NCBI GenBank assembly: GCA_038396625.1
Contig: CP121688.1
Span: 2,356,001 to 2,420,000, forward strand
Source of the DNA: G038396625 sp038396625
GTDB taxonomy: Bacteria; Bacillota; Clostridia; Peptostreptococcales; Thermotaleaceae
Reading direction: 5' to 3'
Length of the DNA: 64,000 nucleotides
Shown here: piece by piece, positions 7,890 to 17,829 of the stretch
Layout of the letters: each line of letters starts with the position of its first letter
How positions within the stretch are numbered: position 1 is the stretch's first letter
Program-made: the position numbers and the translations under genes
Notes under the pieces: model-generated
Told to the model about the DNA's origin: nothing
Database searches by the model: none
Seen by the model: the letters and a program-made list of their open reading frames with translations, nothing else

Positions 7890-9719
7890 TTATTCTTTTG
7901 CTACAGCAACTTCTTCCATAGCATCCCCTGCAATCCCTAGCACTGTTAATCTTTCTTCAGTTGGAATACCATTTTCATCCCAGCCTCTTTCTACATAATA
8001 TTTTGGTAGTAGATCTTCTAATTTATGTACCCAGCCCTTTGAAGGGCCCTCTGGAATTGGGTCTTTGAGTAGTCTCTTTGGTAGTTTATCCTCACTACTT
8101 GAAATACCTGCATTAAGATTAAACAACTTTTCGATATTCCAAATTCTTTCACCAGCTTGTAAAATAGTTTCTGCAGTATGATCTGTGCCACAAACTGCAT
8201 TACAAAGCTCAGCATAATCCTCTGCACCCAACGCAAAAGAGGTGAATAAGCACATACCTAATGAATCTATCGTTGCCGTTAAATCTTGAAATATTTTTGC
8301 CCAAAGAGCCTTTTCTTCTAATTCCAACCGATCTATTTTTTTTGGTAAGCCCAATATTTCGGGTGAAATTAAATACCCTCTAACATGACAGCCCCCTCTA
8401 TTAGATGTTGCATATTGTAAGCCATGACCTTGAATTCCTCTTGGATCATAAGCTGGAAGTTCTTGTTTCTTAACAGTCATAGAAACTTCTGGAACACCAT
8501 ACATTTCACATAATCGATAGGAACCCTCAGCTAGTCTATCTCCAAAACCTTCTCTTAATCCCATTTTCTTTGTCCATGCTACAATGGCCTCTGCATTTCC
8601 AAACTTTAATGGAATGCCATCAAATTCATCTTCTTTTATCACTCCCATTTGATGTAGTTCCATAGCTGCTGCTAAGGTCGCTCCAGCTGAAATTGTATCT
8701 AATCCCATTTCATTACACCAATAATTAGCCTTAATAATTTCTCCTAGATCAGCAATCCCACAGTCAGATCCGAAAGCCCAAATCGTTTCATATTCTGGTC
8801 CACCACCTTCAATATCATCTACTCTACAGTATCTCCCACAGGCAATAGGACATCTATAGCAAGCTTCTTTTTTCACTAAATACTTATCAGCAAGGGTTTC
8901 TCCACTAATTTCTTCTGCTTTATCATAATAAGACTCTTGAAAATTATTTGTAGGCAATACACCATTTTCATTAATGATATTCACCAGTATTGCAGTGCCA
9001 TAGGCTGGTAAACCTTGACCTGTAACCCCATTTTCCCTTATTTTCTTCAACGAATTAGAAAATACTCGTTTTAATTTATCTTCATCATGCAATGAAACCT
9101 TCTTGCTACCTTTTACTGCAATCGCTTTTAAGTTTTTAGATCCCATAACCGCTCCAACACCAGAGCGTCCTGCTGCTCTATCTTTATCATTCATAATAGC
9201 AGCTAATTTTGAAAGCTTTTCACCTGCAGGTCCTATCGTTAGAACCTTGGCTTTTTCAACGCATTCCTTTTCTAATAATGCTGTAGTTTCTGAAACAATC
9301 TTACCCCAAAGATGGGATGCATCCCTAATTTCCACCTTATCGTCTTCTATATTAATATATACTGGTGAATCTGCCTTATCTTCCACGATAATTGCATCAT
9401 ACCCAGCAAATTTTAGTTCTGCTCCCCAAAATCCACCAGAATTAGATGAGGCTACTGTTCCTGTTAAAGGTGCTTTTGTTACAACCATGTATCTACCACC
9501 TGTTGGAGTAGGTGTGCCTGTCAAAGGTCCATTGATAATAATCAATTTATTTTCAGAGCTAAGTGGATCAATTTGGGGATCAATTTCTTCCCTTAGCATT
9601 TTTGTTCCTAATCCTCTTCCACCTATATATTTCTTTGCTTCCTCTAGGTTTAAATCTTCAACTTTTATCATTCTGTTTTTAAGGTTAATCCTTAGAATTT
9701 TTCCCATATAACCATACAT
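7890..9719 (-). CDS. aor: Aldehyde:ferredoxin oxidoreductase (tungsten enzyme)
   Basis: A 609-residue cytoplasmic enzyme that oxidises aldehydes to carboxylates and passes electrons to ferredoxin. The N-terminal domain has YIGGRGLGTKML and GPLTGTPTPTGGRYMVVTKAP, and GGFWGAELKFAGYDAIIVE, as in AOR. The [4Fe-4S] ligands are CYRCPIACGRYC near residues 287-298 plus a later cysteine in DSLGMCLF. Length matches the family. In Stickland fermenters it disposes of aldehydes formed from 2-oxo acids. A sigma-54-type promoter lies just upstream, and the next gene upstream is a sigma-54 activator, so expression is likely induced. Conserved ligands support tungsten-bis-pterin, but metal and substrate range are inference. 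Confidence 0.95.
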   Translation of the reverse strand: MYGYMGKILRINLKNRMIKVEDLNLEEAKKYIGGRGLGTKMLREEIDPQIDPLSSENKLIIINGPLTGTPTPTGGRYMVVTKAPLTGTVASSNSGGFWGAELKFAGYDAIIVEDKADSPVYINIEDDKVEIRDASHLWGKIVSETTALLEKECVEKAKVLTIGPAGEKLSKLAAIMNDKDRAAGRSGVGAVMGSKNLKAIAVKGSKKVSLHDEDKLKRVFSNSLKKIRENGVTGQGLPAYGTAILVNIINENGVLPTNNFQESYYDKAEEISGETLADKYLVKKEACYRCPIACGRYCRVDDIEGGGPEYETIWAFGSDCGIADLGEIIKANYWCNEMGLDTISAGATLAAAMELHQMGVIKEDEFDGIPLKFGNAEAIVAWTKKMGLREGFGDRLAEGSYRLCEMYGVPEVSMTVKKQELPAYDPRGIQGHGLQYATSNRGGCHVRGYLISPEILGLPKKIDRLELEEKALWAKIFQDLTATIDSLGMCLFTSFALGAEDYAELCNAVCGTDHTAETILQAGERIWNIEKLFNLNAGISSSEDKLPKRLLKDPIPEGPSKGWVHKLEDLLPKYYVERGWDENGIPTEERLTVLGIAGDAMEEVAVAKE

Positions 9720-9755
9720 AAAAACCCCTCCTATAATTTATTTATCAGGTTATAT

Positions 9756-9771
9756 TGCAAGATTGATACCA
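9756..9771 (-). promoter_or_regulatory. Sigma-54 (-24/-12) promoter of aor
   Basis: TGGTATCAATCTTGCA on the minus strand fits TGGYAYN5TTGCA, with the GG and GC elements at the right spacing and the aor start about 35 bases downstream. rpoN is present in this window and the upstream gene encodes a sigma-54 activator. Confidence 0.8.
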
Positions 9772-9775
9772 ACAG

Positions 9776-9814
9776 AATAATCCCTTTGATCTCATGGTGT
9801 GATCAAAGGGATTA
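9776..9814. other. Inverted repeat between aor promoter and regulator gene
   Basis: AATCCCTTTGATC and GATCAAAGGGATT form a 13-bp inverted repeat with a short spacer. It is just downstream of the activator gene and just upstream of the -24 element. No clear T-run follows, so it may be the regulator gene's terminator or a binding site for the activator. Confidence 0.5.
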
Positions 9815-9852
9815 TGATTGCATGTTCTATTTTAGTACATTTTTCTTTAGTT

Positions 9853-11799
9853 TTATTGTTCCATCATGGCGCATCGTTCCATTTTGGTACAATTTATTTT
9901 ATGCTTTTGCATTTTTCTGTATAGTGTATTTCTCCCAATACCTAGTTTTTCTGCCGTAAGGGTAATATTACCACCACATTTTTTCAGCATCTTTATGATG
10001 TGCATCTTTTCTACTTGTTCTAAAGTATAACAACTTTCTTCAAGGATTTCACAGTCAATAAGCTCTGTCACTTCTTCTATTTCCTTGTTAGCCTCTAAAG
10101 GAGGAAGATATTCTACATTAATGACCAATTCAATAAAGTTTTCTAATTCTCTTACGTTTCCAGGCCACTCATAATTCATTAGTTGGTTCATATATTTCTG
10201 AGGAATTTCTACACTCTTTTTATTTAGCCGCTTTGATATTCGTTTCATAAAACAATCTACTAGAAGAGGTATATCTTTTTTTCTACTCCTTAATGGAGGT
10301 AATCGAAGCGGCAATACATTTAATCTATAATATAAATCTTTTCTAAAGTTACCCCTTGATACCTCTTTTGTTAAATCTTTATTGGTCGCAGCAATAATTC
10401 TTACATCTACAATGATTTCATCAGAACTTCCAATGCGACTTACAGTCCCCTCTTCTATGGCCCTAAGTAGTCTTGTTTGCATATCTAGTGGCATTTCTCC
10501 AATCTCATCTAAAAAGATTGTCCCCCCATCAGCTATCTCGAATTTTCCAGGTTGACCCCCTTTTTTTGCTCCTGTAAAGGATCCTTCCTCGTATCCAAAC
10601 AATTCTGCTTCAATTAAGTTTCTAGGTATAGCAGCGCAATTTAAGGCTACAAAGGATTCTTCACTACGATTGCTATAGTTATGAATGGATTGGGCAATTA
10701 CTTCTTTACCTGTCCCACTTTCTCCTAAAATTAATATGGTGGATTTACTATCCGCAACTTTTTTCGCAAATTCTATGGTATTTAATAAATTTTCATCCTC
10801 TCCAATCACCTTGTCAAAGGAATAAACTGCTTGTCTACCCATAATTTTATTGGCTAGTTTTCTTGCTTTTTTTACCTCTTTGAAAACAAAAATAATATCT
10901 TGAAGTTTATTGCTCTGCTCCAACATGGGATAAGCACTAAGCGTAAATTGTACTTTGTTCTTTCTAGCCTTAACAAAAACGTCTTCATCTAAAAAACTTC
11001 TCTTTTCTCTAAGTATATTCTTAACTTTTTCCCATCCTTCAAACAGATCCCATATTTTCATCTGTTTCATTTCATTCTCTTGGTATCCAAACATTTTGAC
11101 CACATATTGATTAATTACCTTTAAGTTTCCATTTATATCAGATGTCAATATCCCCGTAGGAATCGAATCAATAATCATTTGTGTGTAAAGCTTGGAAGTT
11201 TTAACTACTCCGCTATATTTATTAACTTGCATCATTTTCTCAATAGCATTTGCTGCAGCAACTACCATCCCTAAAGTATGGGAATGAACTAGCTCGCTAT
11301 AACCAGTCAAGTCTATTGACCCTACAATCTTACCCTTTTCATCTCTTATGGGTGCTCCAGAACAGGTCCATCGATGGTATACCTTAACAAAATGTTCTTC
11401 TCCTGAAATCTGAACTGCTCTACCCTCATATAAAGTTGTCCCCATGGCATTTGTTCCAATACTTTTTTCATCCATATATGCACCAGGAATCATTTTTAGA
11501 GAAAAGGCTTCTGATAAAATGTCCTCATCTCCTATTAATGTCAAAATACAGCCTTCCTCATCTGTTAATATTGCAAAAAAGCCTGACCCTTTTACAAAAT
11601 TATATAATTGATTTAAAAATGGTTCTGCCGTAATAATCAATTCTTTTTTTTGTTCGAGCTTTCTCTGAAGTTGTTCCCCATTAAGAATTTTAGTACTATA
11701 CACTCTCGACATATCTATACCCATTTGTTCACATCGTTTATGCGATAATGATATATAGGTTTTATTGTATACTTCTTTTTTTATGGGTTCCACATTCAT
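9853..11799 (-). CDS. Sigma-54-dependent transcriptional activator (AcoR-like)
   Basis: A 648-residue bacterial enhancer-binding protein. Residues about 60-180 form a GAF-like sensor (NAMGTTLYEGRAVQISGEEH, SGAPIRDEKGKIVGSIDLTG). A PAS domain follows (TSDINGNLKVINQYVVKMFGY). The AAA+ domain has Walker A GESGTGKE, the sigma-54-contact loop GSFTGA (Ser in place of the usual Ala, as in other AcoR-like proteins), and Walker B GGTIFLDEIGEM. A Fis-type helix-turn-helix ends the protein (LTAEKLGIGRNTLYRKM). It probably activates aor through the promoter at 9756-9771. The ligand is unknown, perhaps an aldehyde or acetoin-like compound. Confidence 0.92.
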   Translation of the reverse strand: MNVEPIKKEVYNKTYISLSHKRCEQMGIDMSRVYSTKILNGEQLQRKLEQKKELIITAEPFLNQLYNFVKGSGFFAILTDEEGCILTLIGDEDILSEAFSLKMIPGAYMDEKSIGTNAMGTTLYEGRAVQISGEEHFVKVYHRWTCSGAPIRDEKGKIVGSIDLTGYSELVHSHTLGMVVAAANAIEKMMQVNKYSGVVKTSKLYTQMIIDSIPTGILTSDINGNLKVINQYVVKMFGYQENEMKQMKIWDLFEGWEKVKNILREKRSFLDEDVFVKARKNKVQFTLSAYPMLEQSNKLQDIIFVFKEVKKARKLANKIMGRQAVYSFDKVIGEDENLLNTIEFAKKVADSKSTILILGESGTGKEVIAQSIHNYSNRSEESFVALNCAAIPRNLIEAELFGYEEGSFTGAKKGGQPGKFEIADGGTIFLDEIGEMPLDMQTRLLRAIEEGTVSRIGSSDEIIVDVRIIAATNKDLTKEVSRGNFRKDLYYRLNVLPLRLPPLRSRKKDIPLLVDCFMKRISKRLNKKSVEIPQKYMNQLMNYEWPGNVRELENFIELVINVEYLPPLEANKEIEEVTELIDCEILEESCYTLEQVEKMHIIKMLKKCGGNITLTAEKLGIGRNTLYRKMQKHKINCTKMERCAMMEQ

Positions 11800-12152
11800 T
11801 CCTCCAGTATTATAAATTGCTTTATTATAAAAGATTTCTCTTTTCTTTACCCTAATGGGTCATCCTATAGCTATAATAAATACAATTTAGGAATATTATG
11901 AGAATATACTTCGACACCACATATTAATCTCCTTCAAAATTAACGTATCCGCTAATCATTAACAAATATTTGTTAAGTTTATGACACCTATGAATGATAA
12001 TTTTTTAACAATATTTGGGTAACCAAAGCAGATCTTTACAACAGGCTTATATCTATACTATAAAAAACCGTACTGGTTTATAAAAGCGTATTGCAACTTT
12101 ATTATTTACTATAATATGCCTTTGTAAAATTGTCATGAAGCAGTGCAATGAG
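11800..12152. promoter_or_regulatory. Intergenic region upstream of sigma-54 activator
   Basis: No gene is seen. The main feature is an 18-base perfect palindrome, TTAACAAATATTTGTTAA, at 11959-11976. It could be an operator for the activator gene or for a gene reading from here. The rest is AT-rich without a clear terminator for the large DUF445 gene at 12153. Confidence 0.5.
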
Positions 12153-15100
12153 TTAAATCAAGAACAATATCCCTTCAGATACTAATCCGAATATTCCTCC
12201 TACCAACCCATACCCTTCTAATGTTCTAAAATATCTCTTGGCAAAGGAATTAAATAGTTCCTCTATCTCTTGTGGATTCATAGCATTTATCTGTTTTTCT
12301 GTAATCTCCTTAATGTTTAGAGAATTCATTAGCTCAAGAAAATGGTCTTCTATAGATGGTATTATACTATCCACAGCCAGGTTTAAAACATAATTTTTCG
12401 TATCCTTTGCTAATATTTCATTAATATTTGTAGCCACATTTCTTAGCATATTTTCTAGTGGATTCCTTAGATTTTCTTTTATATCTTTATCATGAACTAA
12501 CTTTTCTAGTATATTTATGCTATCTTCTTTTAAAACTTCCATACAGATTATCTCATCTAAATTATTATATTTAATTTCATCAAAGCCTCTGTCTATAAAT
12601 CGATCTAAATTATTTCTATATGCCTTTCCATAATATATAGCATTTAAGGTTCCCTTCACGATCTTTTCAATATTTTCTCTTTCAATACCTTCAGACATAG
12701 CAGCAACTTCAATTGTAAGTATCAGCTTATCAAGTATATCATTTATTATTCTAGATACTTCTCTTTGAATATTATCATGTTGATTTTTAAATTGATATAC
12801 CATGTTGTTCCTTAAAATATCAATTTCTCTTTCAAATAATTTGGCTATATCTAATATATTATTTATCGAGATCAGCTTTAGCAGATCTCTTAATTTTACC
12901 TTCCTAACTGAATCTATGACGCCATCCAGCAATAATGCTAGATTTTCTATAAAAGTATCACTATTAACTAAATTATCAACTAGATTTGCTATACCCTCGT
13001 GACTTAAATCAACTCCTATATCACTGACCTTACTGTTTCCAATCCTTTCTAGATAGCTTTTTATTATATTCATATAATCTCTTTCTTGTTCATTGATAAA
13101 CTTAGGTACTTTGTAATCTATTAAATGATCTATTACATCTTCTATCGTTCCATCAATGTCAAATAACATATTTATGAGACCATAACCAGTTATATCTCCA
13201 GTTGCTGTTATGGCAATTTCTTTTAGACTACGCTTTTCACTTTTAAGCAATCTAAGCAGCTTCTTGATAATACCCTTCGTTATAACATCTGCGTTATCAT
13301 AGATCGCTTTCATGAGCTTTCCTTCAAACAAATCCTCAAGTTTTTTATTCCCATCAACTTCTTTTAAAAACTTATCTTCAACTAAATGGACTATTTTTCT
13401 TTTACTTTCATTTGAACGCAACTTATCATAGAGGTATTTCTTAGCATTGTTTTTCAGCTTATCTTTTTGAAATTTATCGATTATATCATCTAGATTTTTA
13501 TCTATTAGGCTATCAAATCTTGAAGAATAATCTTTCATCACACAGTCTACATTGCCATCATTATTAATAAAATCTGAAATCTTATAAATCCTTTTATCTA
13601 AAACATTATCTATTTCTTTATGTAACCCATCCTTTACAAACTGTGGCAACAATGTTCCCATAGATCTATTGCTTCTTAAAAGCGTTTCAAACTTCGTTAG
13701 TACATATTCATGGGAATCTAATATTATATATTTCCCCTTCTCTTTTGTTATCGTTTGTACCGAGGAAAAGTCTACATTATTCATATTAAAGCATTTAAGT
13801 TTTTCCATCATATTATCTACTAATTCTATTTTGTTTTTATTAACAAATCTACTAGACCCATCTAGTGCTTTATTTGCTATAAACTCCATGTTGCTTACTA
13901 GTACATCTTCTATAAGCTTATAATCATCCTTTGAGACTGTTTCCATAAACTTAGCTTTAATATCATCTTTTTTATTTCTGAAAATCTCATCTACCTTTCC
14001 AGCATTCAAAAGATCATCCTCAATAAAGTTTCCCATAGATTTTGCAAACCTAGGTTTTTCATTGGCTACTACTCCAGGTGTAAAGGGTATCTTGCGTCCA
14101 AGTATTCTTTTCTCATTATAGGGTCTAAAGATCATCTTGAGAGCGATTATATTGGTTAAGTATCCTACAATCCCGTATGCTACTACTGATGCCGCTAAAG
14201 CGTTTTTGCCTTCTATCCCAACTTCTCCTTGTAACCAAGATAAAAGGAAACCTGCCCCTCCTCCTAATAACGCACCAAATCTAGTTATGGGTTTAAGCTC
14301 CTTGCCCATAAAATCTTCTACCATTTCTTGTATCATTTTATCTGGAAACCTAGATAAATTTTCTCTAACTACCCCTTGTATTTTTCCATCAAGCATATTC
14401 TGTAAATTATTATTAATAAAGATAGATATCATTTCTGTGAAACTTTTTGCAGTATCTATATTGTTGAGGTCATCATAGAAGCATTTTATTTTTCTATATT
14501 TTATCCGATTACTTTGTTCCCTTAAATATTGTTCAGATATATAACATATAGCCTCTACAATTTTTTCCTTCATATCCTCATCTAGCAAGCCTGCAAATCT
14601 TCTGCCTTCTATATATTCTTCTAACCTATTTGAGGTATTTTTTGTAATACGAAATTTTTCTTTTTGAATTGAATGAACAATATTCTTCTTAATGTCATTA
14701 AGATTAGCATCAAGTCTCTCCTTTGTTATGAAGTTTGCAATCTTATATTCACTCGTCTTGAGTATTGCTGTAGAAATCTCTTCTTGGATAGCTTTCGTTA
14801 ATTTGTTTGTATATAAAAACTCTTTCTTAAATTTTTGAATAACCATGTCTTTGATGTTATCTTCAAAACACCTCGTTAGTTCTATATCTAAAATATCCCC
14901 TATTCTACTGTTAAAGAATGTGTCAAAGAAACTTAGATCCATTCTGTCTAAGTATCTATCTATATTTCTATCGATTAGAGACGTTATCTCGCTTACTTTA
15001 ATAGCTCCCTTATCTTCTAACTTTTTAACGATCTGCCCAATACTATTATTTTTAATCGTTTTAACGATTTCCTTTGAAACTTCCTTGCTTAATTTCGTAA

Positions 15101-16271
15101 CATCTGTATTGCTTTGGATTCCTTCAACAATCATCCCCACTAGCTTAAACTTCTTAGATGCTTTTCCATTTAAAAACAAATGATAAATATCCTTTTTAAC
15201 CTTTTCTTTTAGACCTCCTGAGCCACTTTCTAGTACATCCTGAATGGCTTCCTCTATCAAATCATCTATTGTATCTTTATTACTTTGTATCCACAGGATA
15301 AATCTCTCTACCAACTCAGGAAGTTTCTCTATCATAAAAATTTCTAACCTACTACTAATATCCTTGCTTAAAATATCTAGAATGGAAAGATCGATTTTTT
15401 TTAAGATGCTTAGTGTATCCTCTACAAACCTAGTTATTAGCTTCTTTCCTTCTTTCGATTTTAATAGGCATGCTACACTATCTAAAAGCTCATTAGCAAT
15501 ATTATCTGTGTGATCCTTGCCTAACAACTCTGCTAGAGATTTATTTTTTATGCTTTCTTCCAACTCATTTAAAATACTGGAAATTTCTAACTTTGAATAT
15601 AAGCTGTATATCATGTTATCTATTTCCTTATCAAATTTATCTTTCAATTGAGTATGTATATCTTTAGTAGAGACTTTAAAATTCTTTACAAATCTATGAA
15701 ACACCCTATGGGGAATAAAGTCCGTGACTTGATTTTCCTGATTTTCTAGATATAATTGTGTTATCATATCATCAAGGATATCTGTATCCTTTAGTATCTC
15801 TACTACCATGTTTAAAAGATTTAGCGTTAAAGACTCCATTTGTTTGCTACTTAACATGTCCGTTATCCCAATATTAGAAAACAGTACATTTAAAAGCTCT
15901 GAAATGTAGTTTTTTTTGTTTTCTCCATAGAAATCCACGAAGTTATCTATGGATTCTTTCATTCCTGGAGCCTGAATAAGCGCTATTTCTTCCGTGTTTT
16001 TATATAAGTATTTCTTAAAGATATCTGAAACAATGCCTTCAAAAACTATCTTAAACTCATTTTTTGATAATTCATCTTGTATCGTATGATGATTAATAAT
16101 ATCCCTTTCCACAAGGGTACTAATATTTTCTATAAAGTCATCTCTAGTTTTAATAATCACTCCACCAAAAGGTCCAAATTTTCTAAATAACATTTTAACT
16201 GCTATATCATTGGTTATATAACCTGTTATTCCTCCTGCTACCATATTCGCTGCTGCATTTATTAGATTCAT
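12153..16271 (-). CDS. Very large DUF445-family membrane-associated protein
   Basis: 1372 residues, about three times the usual length of DUF445 (YheB-like) proteins. An N-terminal hydrophobic motif (AGGITGYITNDIAVKMLFRK, about residues 12-31) is followed by ~600 residues of charged amphipathic helices. A second DUF445-like start comes at about residues 665-735: a glycine-rich membrane segment, GYLTNIIALKMIFRP, and PFTPGVVANEK. More helices follow, and a hydrophobic C-terminus (GLVGGIFGLVSEGILFLI). The layout suggests two tandem family units anchored at both ends of a long helical body, perhaps by internal duplication. Function is unknown. Preceded by GGAAGGGG before ATG; no frameshift is seen, so it is not an assembly fusion. 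Confidence 0.85.
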   Translation of the reverse strand: MNLINAAANMVAGGITGYITNDIAVKMLFRKFGPFGGVIIKTRDDFIENISTLVERDIINHHTIQDELSKNEFKIVFEGIVSDIFKKYLYKNTEEIALIQAPGMKESIDNFVDFYGENKKNYISELLNVLFSNIGITDMLSSKQMESLTLNLLNMVVEILKDTDILDDMITQLYLENQENQVTDFIPHRVFHRFVKNFKVSTKDIHTQLKDKFDKEIDNMIYSLYSKLEISSILNELEESIKNKSLAELLGKDHTDNIANELLDSVACLLKSKEGKKLITRFVEDTLSILKKIDLSILDILSKDISSRLEIFMIEKLPELVERFILWIQSNKDTIDDLIEEAIQDVLESGSGGLKEKVKKDIYHLFLNGKASKKFKLVGMIVEGIQSNTDVTKLSKEVSKEIVKTIKNNSIGQIVKKLEDKGAIKVSEITSLIDRNIDRYLDRMDLSFFDTFFNSRIGDILDIELTRCFEDNIKDMVIQKFKKEFLYTNKLTKAIQEEISTAILKTSEYKIANFITKERLDANLNDIKKNIVHSIQKEKFRITKNTSNRLEEYIEGRRFAGLLDEDMKEKIVEAICYISEQYLREQSNRIKYRKIKCFYDDLNNIDTAKSFTEMISIFINNNLQNMLDGKIQGVVRENLSRFPDKMIQEMVEDFMGKELKPITRFGALLGGGAGFLLSWLQGEVGIEGKNALAASVVAYGIVGYLTNIIALKMIFRPYNEKRILGRKIPFTPGVVANEKPRFAKSMGNFIEDDLLNAGKVDEIFRNKKDDIKAKFMETVSKDDYKLIEDVLVSNMEFIANKALDGSSRFVNKNKIELVDNMMEKLKCFNMNNVDFSSVQTITKEKGKYIILDSHEYVLTKFETLLRSNRSMGTLLPQFVKDGLHKEIDNVLDKRIYKISDFINNDGNVDCVMKDYSSRFDSLIDKNLDDIIDKFQKDKLKNNAKKYLYDKLRSNESKRKIVHLVEDKFLKEVDGNKKLEDLFEGKLMKAIYDNADVITKGIIKKLLRLLKSEKRSLKEIAITATGDITGYGLINMLFDIDGTIEDVIDHLIDYKVPKFINEQERDYMNIIKSYLERIGNSKVSDIGVDLSHEGIANLVDNLVNSDTFIENLALLLDGVIDSVRKVKLRDLLKLISINNILDIAKLFEREIDILRNNMVYQFKNQHDNIQREVSRIINDILDKLILTIEVAAMSEGIERENIEKIVKGTLNAIYYGKAYRNNLDRFIDRGFDEIKYNNLDEIICMEVLKEDSINILEKLVHDKDIKENLRNPLENMLRNVATNINEILAKDTKNYVLNLAVDSIIPSIEDHFLELMNSLNIKEITEKQINAMNPQEIEELFNSFAKRYFRTLEGYGLVGGIFGLVSEGILFLI

Positions 16272-16437
16272 TATATGTCCCCTTCCTATTATCTGATGTC
16301 TAGTAATGATTCGTCATAAATTTACACTTTCCTGCATTTTTTGATATGGCCACTTACGCTTGTTTTTATACTTCCCCTAATGACTTAGAAAGAAGCATCA
16401 TGACAAGAATATCATTCCTTTAATTTATTCAACAAAA

Positions 16438-16467
16438 TAGAGAGCCACTTATAAATAGCTCTCCACG
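16438..16467 (-). terminator. Terminator of methyltransferase gene
   Basis: On the minus strand, GGAGAGC and GCTCTC form a stem followed by TATTTTGTT, about 30 bases after the stop at 16496. Confidence 0.6.
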
Positions 16468-16495
16468 CTTAGCTGCATAAAAAATCATATATTGT

Positions 16496-17173
16496 CTATT
16501 TTTTATGAATAATGAGAAAAAGACTTGACTCATCTACCTCTTGAATTTGGTATTCATACCCTGATAAATCGCCAATCATTTTCAAATCTTGTGGTGTATG
16601 CGTAATTGCTTTAAAACCATCCTTACAAATTATAACCCCATCCTTTGTTTTATCTAAATCTAGCTCACCCAGTAACCCCTTATTAGCCTGTTCTTTAAAC
16701 CACATCACTCTATGCTCCCAAAATTTTTCACTATAAGTACTGAAATAAACTTTTCCACCATGCGCAACCATTCCTAAAATTTTTTCAATCAAATCTGACG
16801 ATGCAACCTTCATTGCAGATAAACCATTTTGCAAACAAAGTATTACATCAAACTTTTCTTCGAATGTAAGCTTATGTACATTCATAGCCATAAGTTTTGC
16901 ATTAGGATGATCTTTCAAATATTCATTCCCTAGCGAAACACTTTCATCGGAAATGTCAATACCAACAATTGATTTACAATTACCTGCCAATTCCTTTACA
17001 ATACGTCCATAACCTGCACCTAGTTCCAAAACCCTTTCACTGCCCATCAGATTATCCCTAACAAAAGAGATTTCCGCATCCAAATACTGTTTTACTCTAG
17101 GAATTTTAGTTTCGTACACCTTAAACAGGTTTTGTGAATTTAATTTTTGTGCATAATAATTGTTCTCCATCAT
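16496..17173 (-). CDS. Class I SAM-dependent methyltransferase
   Basis: 225 residues with the Rossmann-fold SAM-binding motif I VLELGAGYGRIVKEL (about residues 49-63), the acidic motif IVGIDISDESV, and motif-IV-like FDVILCLQNGLSAM. The substrate cannot be read from the sequence. It has its own terminator downstream and is separated by 280 bases from the tmRNA gene, so it appears monocistronic. An aromatic-poor, small-molecule-type active-site region suggests a metabolite rather than nucleic acid target, which is weak inference. Confidence 0.85.
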   Translation of the reverse strand: MMENNYYAQKLNSQNLFKVYETKIPRVKQYLDAEISFVRDNLMGSERVLELGAGYGRIVKELAGNCKSIVGIDISDESVSLGNEYLKDHPNAKLMAMNVHKLTFEEKFDVILCLQNGLSAMKVASSDLIEKILGMVAHGGKVYFSTYSEKFWEHRVMWFKEQANKGLLGELDLDKTKDGVIICKDGFKAITHTPQDLKMIGDLSGYEYQIQEVDESSLFLIIHKK

Positions 17174-17410
17174 GAATAAGCCTCCTTATATTTTAAGGTT
17201 TCGGAAAACAAAATTAGTCATGGTTTCAAGTTTTCTTTATTATATTTAATTCTGGTAAAATTAATTTAATTTTATTTTCCACCTAATTTTACCATATGTT
17301 ATAGGCTTATACAATATATGTTTTAGACTATTCTGAAAATAAAATTAATTCATTTGATCATCTATCACCGACAGAGAGAATTATAGCTCAGATTCATGTC
17401 TATAATATAG

Positions 17411-17440
17411 CAAAACCGTATTAGGTTCTCCTAATACGGT
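17411..17440 (-). terminator. Terminator of tmRNA gene
   Basis: CCGTATTAG and CTAATACGG form a perfect stem followed by TTTTG on the minus strand, 13 bases after the tmRNA 3' end. Confidence 0.9.
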
Positions 17441-17452
17441 CATGAATTTAAT

Positions 17453-17811
17453 TGGTGGAGGCGAGGGGAATCGAACCCCTGTCCGAAAGCCCTTTACTAG
17501 TAGCTTCTCCGAGTGCAGTCATTGTTTTAGATTCTCGTCCTCAAGAGCGCCCAATGACAGGCTTTCTATCGAACCAGTCCCAATATATCGACGTTTGGGT
17601 CGAGACACCCCCAACGTAGTTCCCCACTTACATGACGTCCTAGTCTTAGCCGTGGGAAGCGAAGGTAGGACGAGCAACTATATTAAGCTGCTAATGCGTA
17701 ATTATCGTTTGCGTTTATCTTTAATTCCCCAGTTTTTTAAGGCGGACCCCAAGGAAAAACCTCCACTCGCTACTCCTAGCTCCAAACCCCCGTCGAAACC
17801 AATACGCCCCC
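17453..17811 (-). ncRNA. ssrA: Transfer-messenger RNA (tmRNA)
   Basis: A 359-base tmRNA that rescues stalled ribosomes with SmpB. The 5' end GGGGGCG (17811-17805) pairs with CGCCTCC next to the 3' terminal ACCA, with one G-U pair. The T-arm GGTTCGATTCCCC-type sequence is present, and the 5' side carries the conserved TTTCGACGGGG-type D-loop region. The tag reading frame starts at a GCA resume codon and encodes ANDNYALAA before TAA; the LAA end is the usual proteolysis degron. smpB lies 18 bases upstream on the same strand, a standard arrangement, and a strong terminator follows. Confidence 0.96.
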
Positions 17812-17829
17812 ATGTTATAAGATCAAAGT

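Noticed and set aside
9103..9711. 202-codon plus-strand frame opposite aor
   Set aside because: Antisense to a well-supported enzyme gene.
17453..17530. A tRNA gene at the 3' end of this stretch
   Set aside because: The T-arm and ACCA belong to the tRNA-like domain of tmRNA; no anticodon arm is present nearby.
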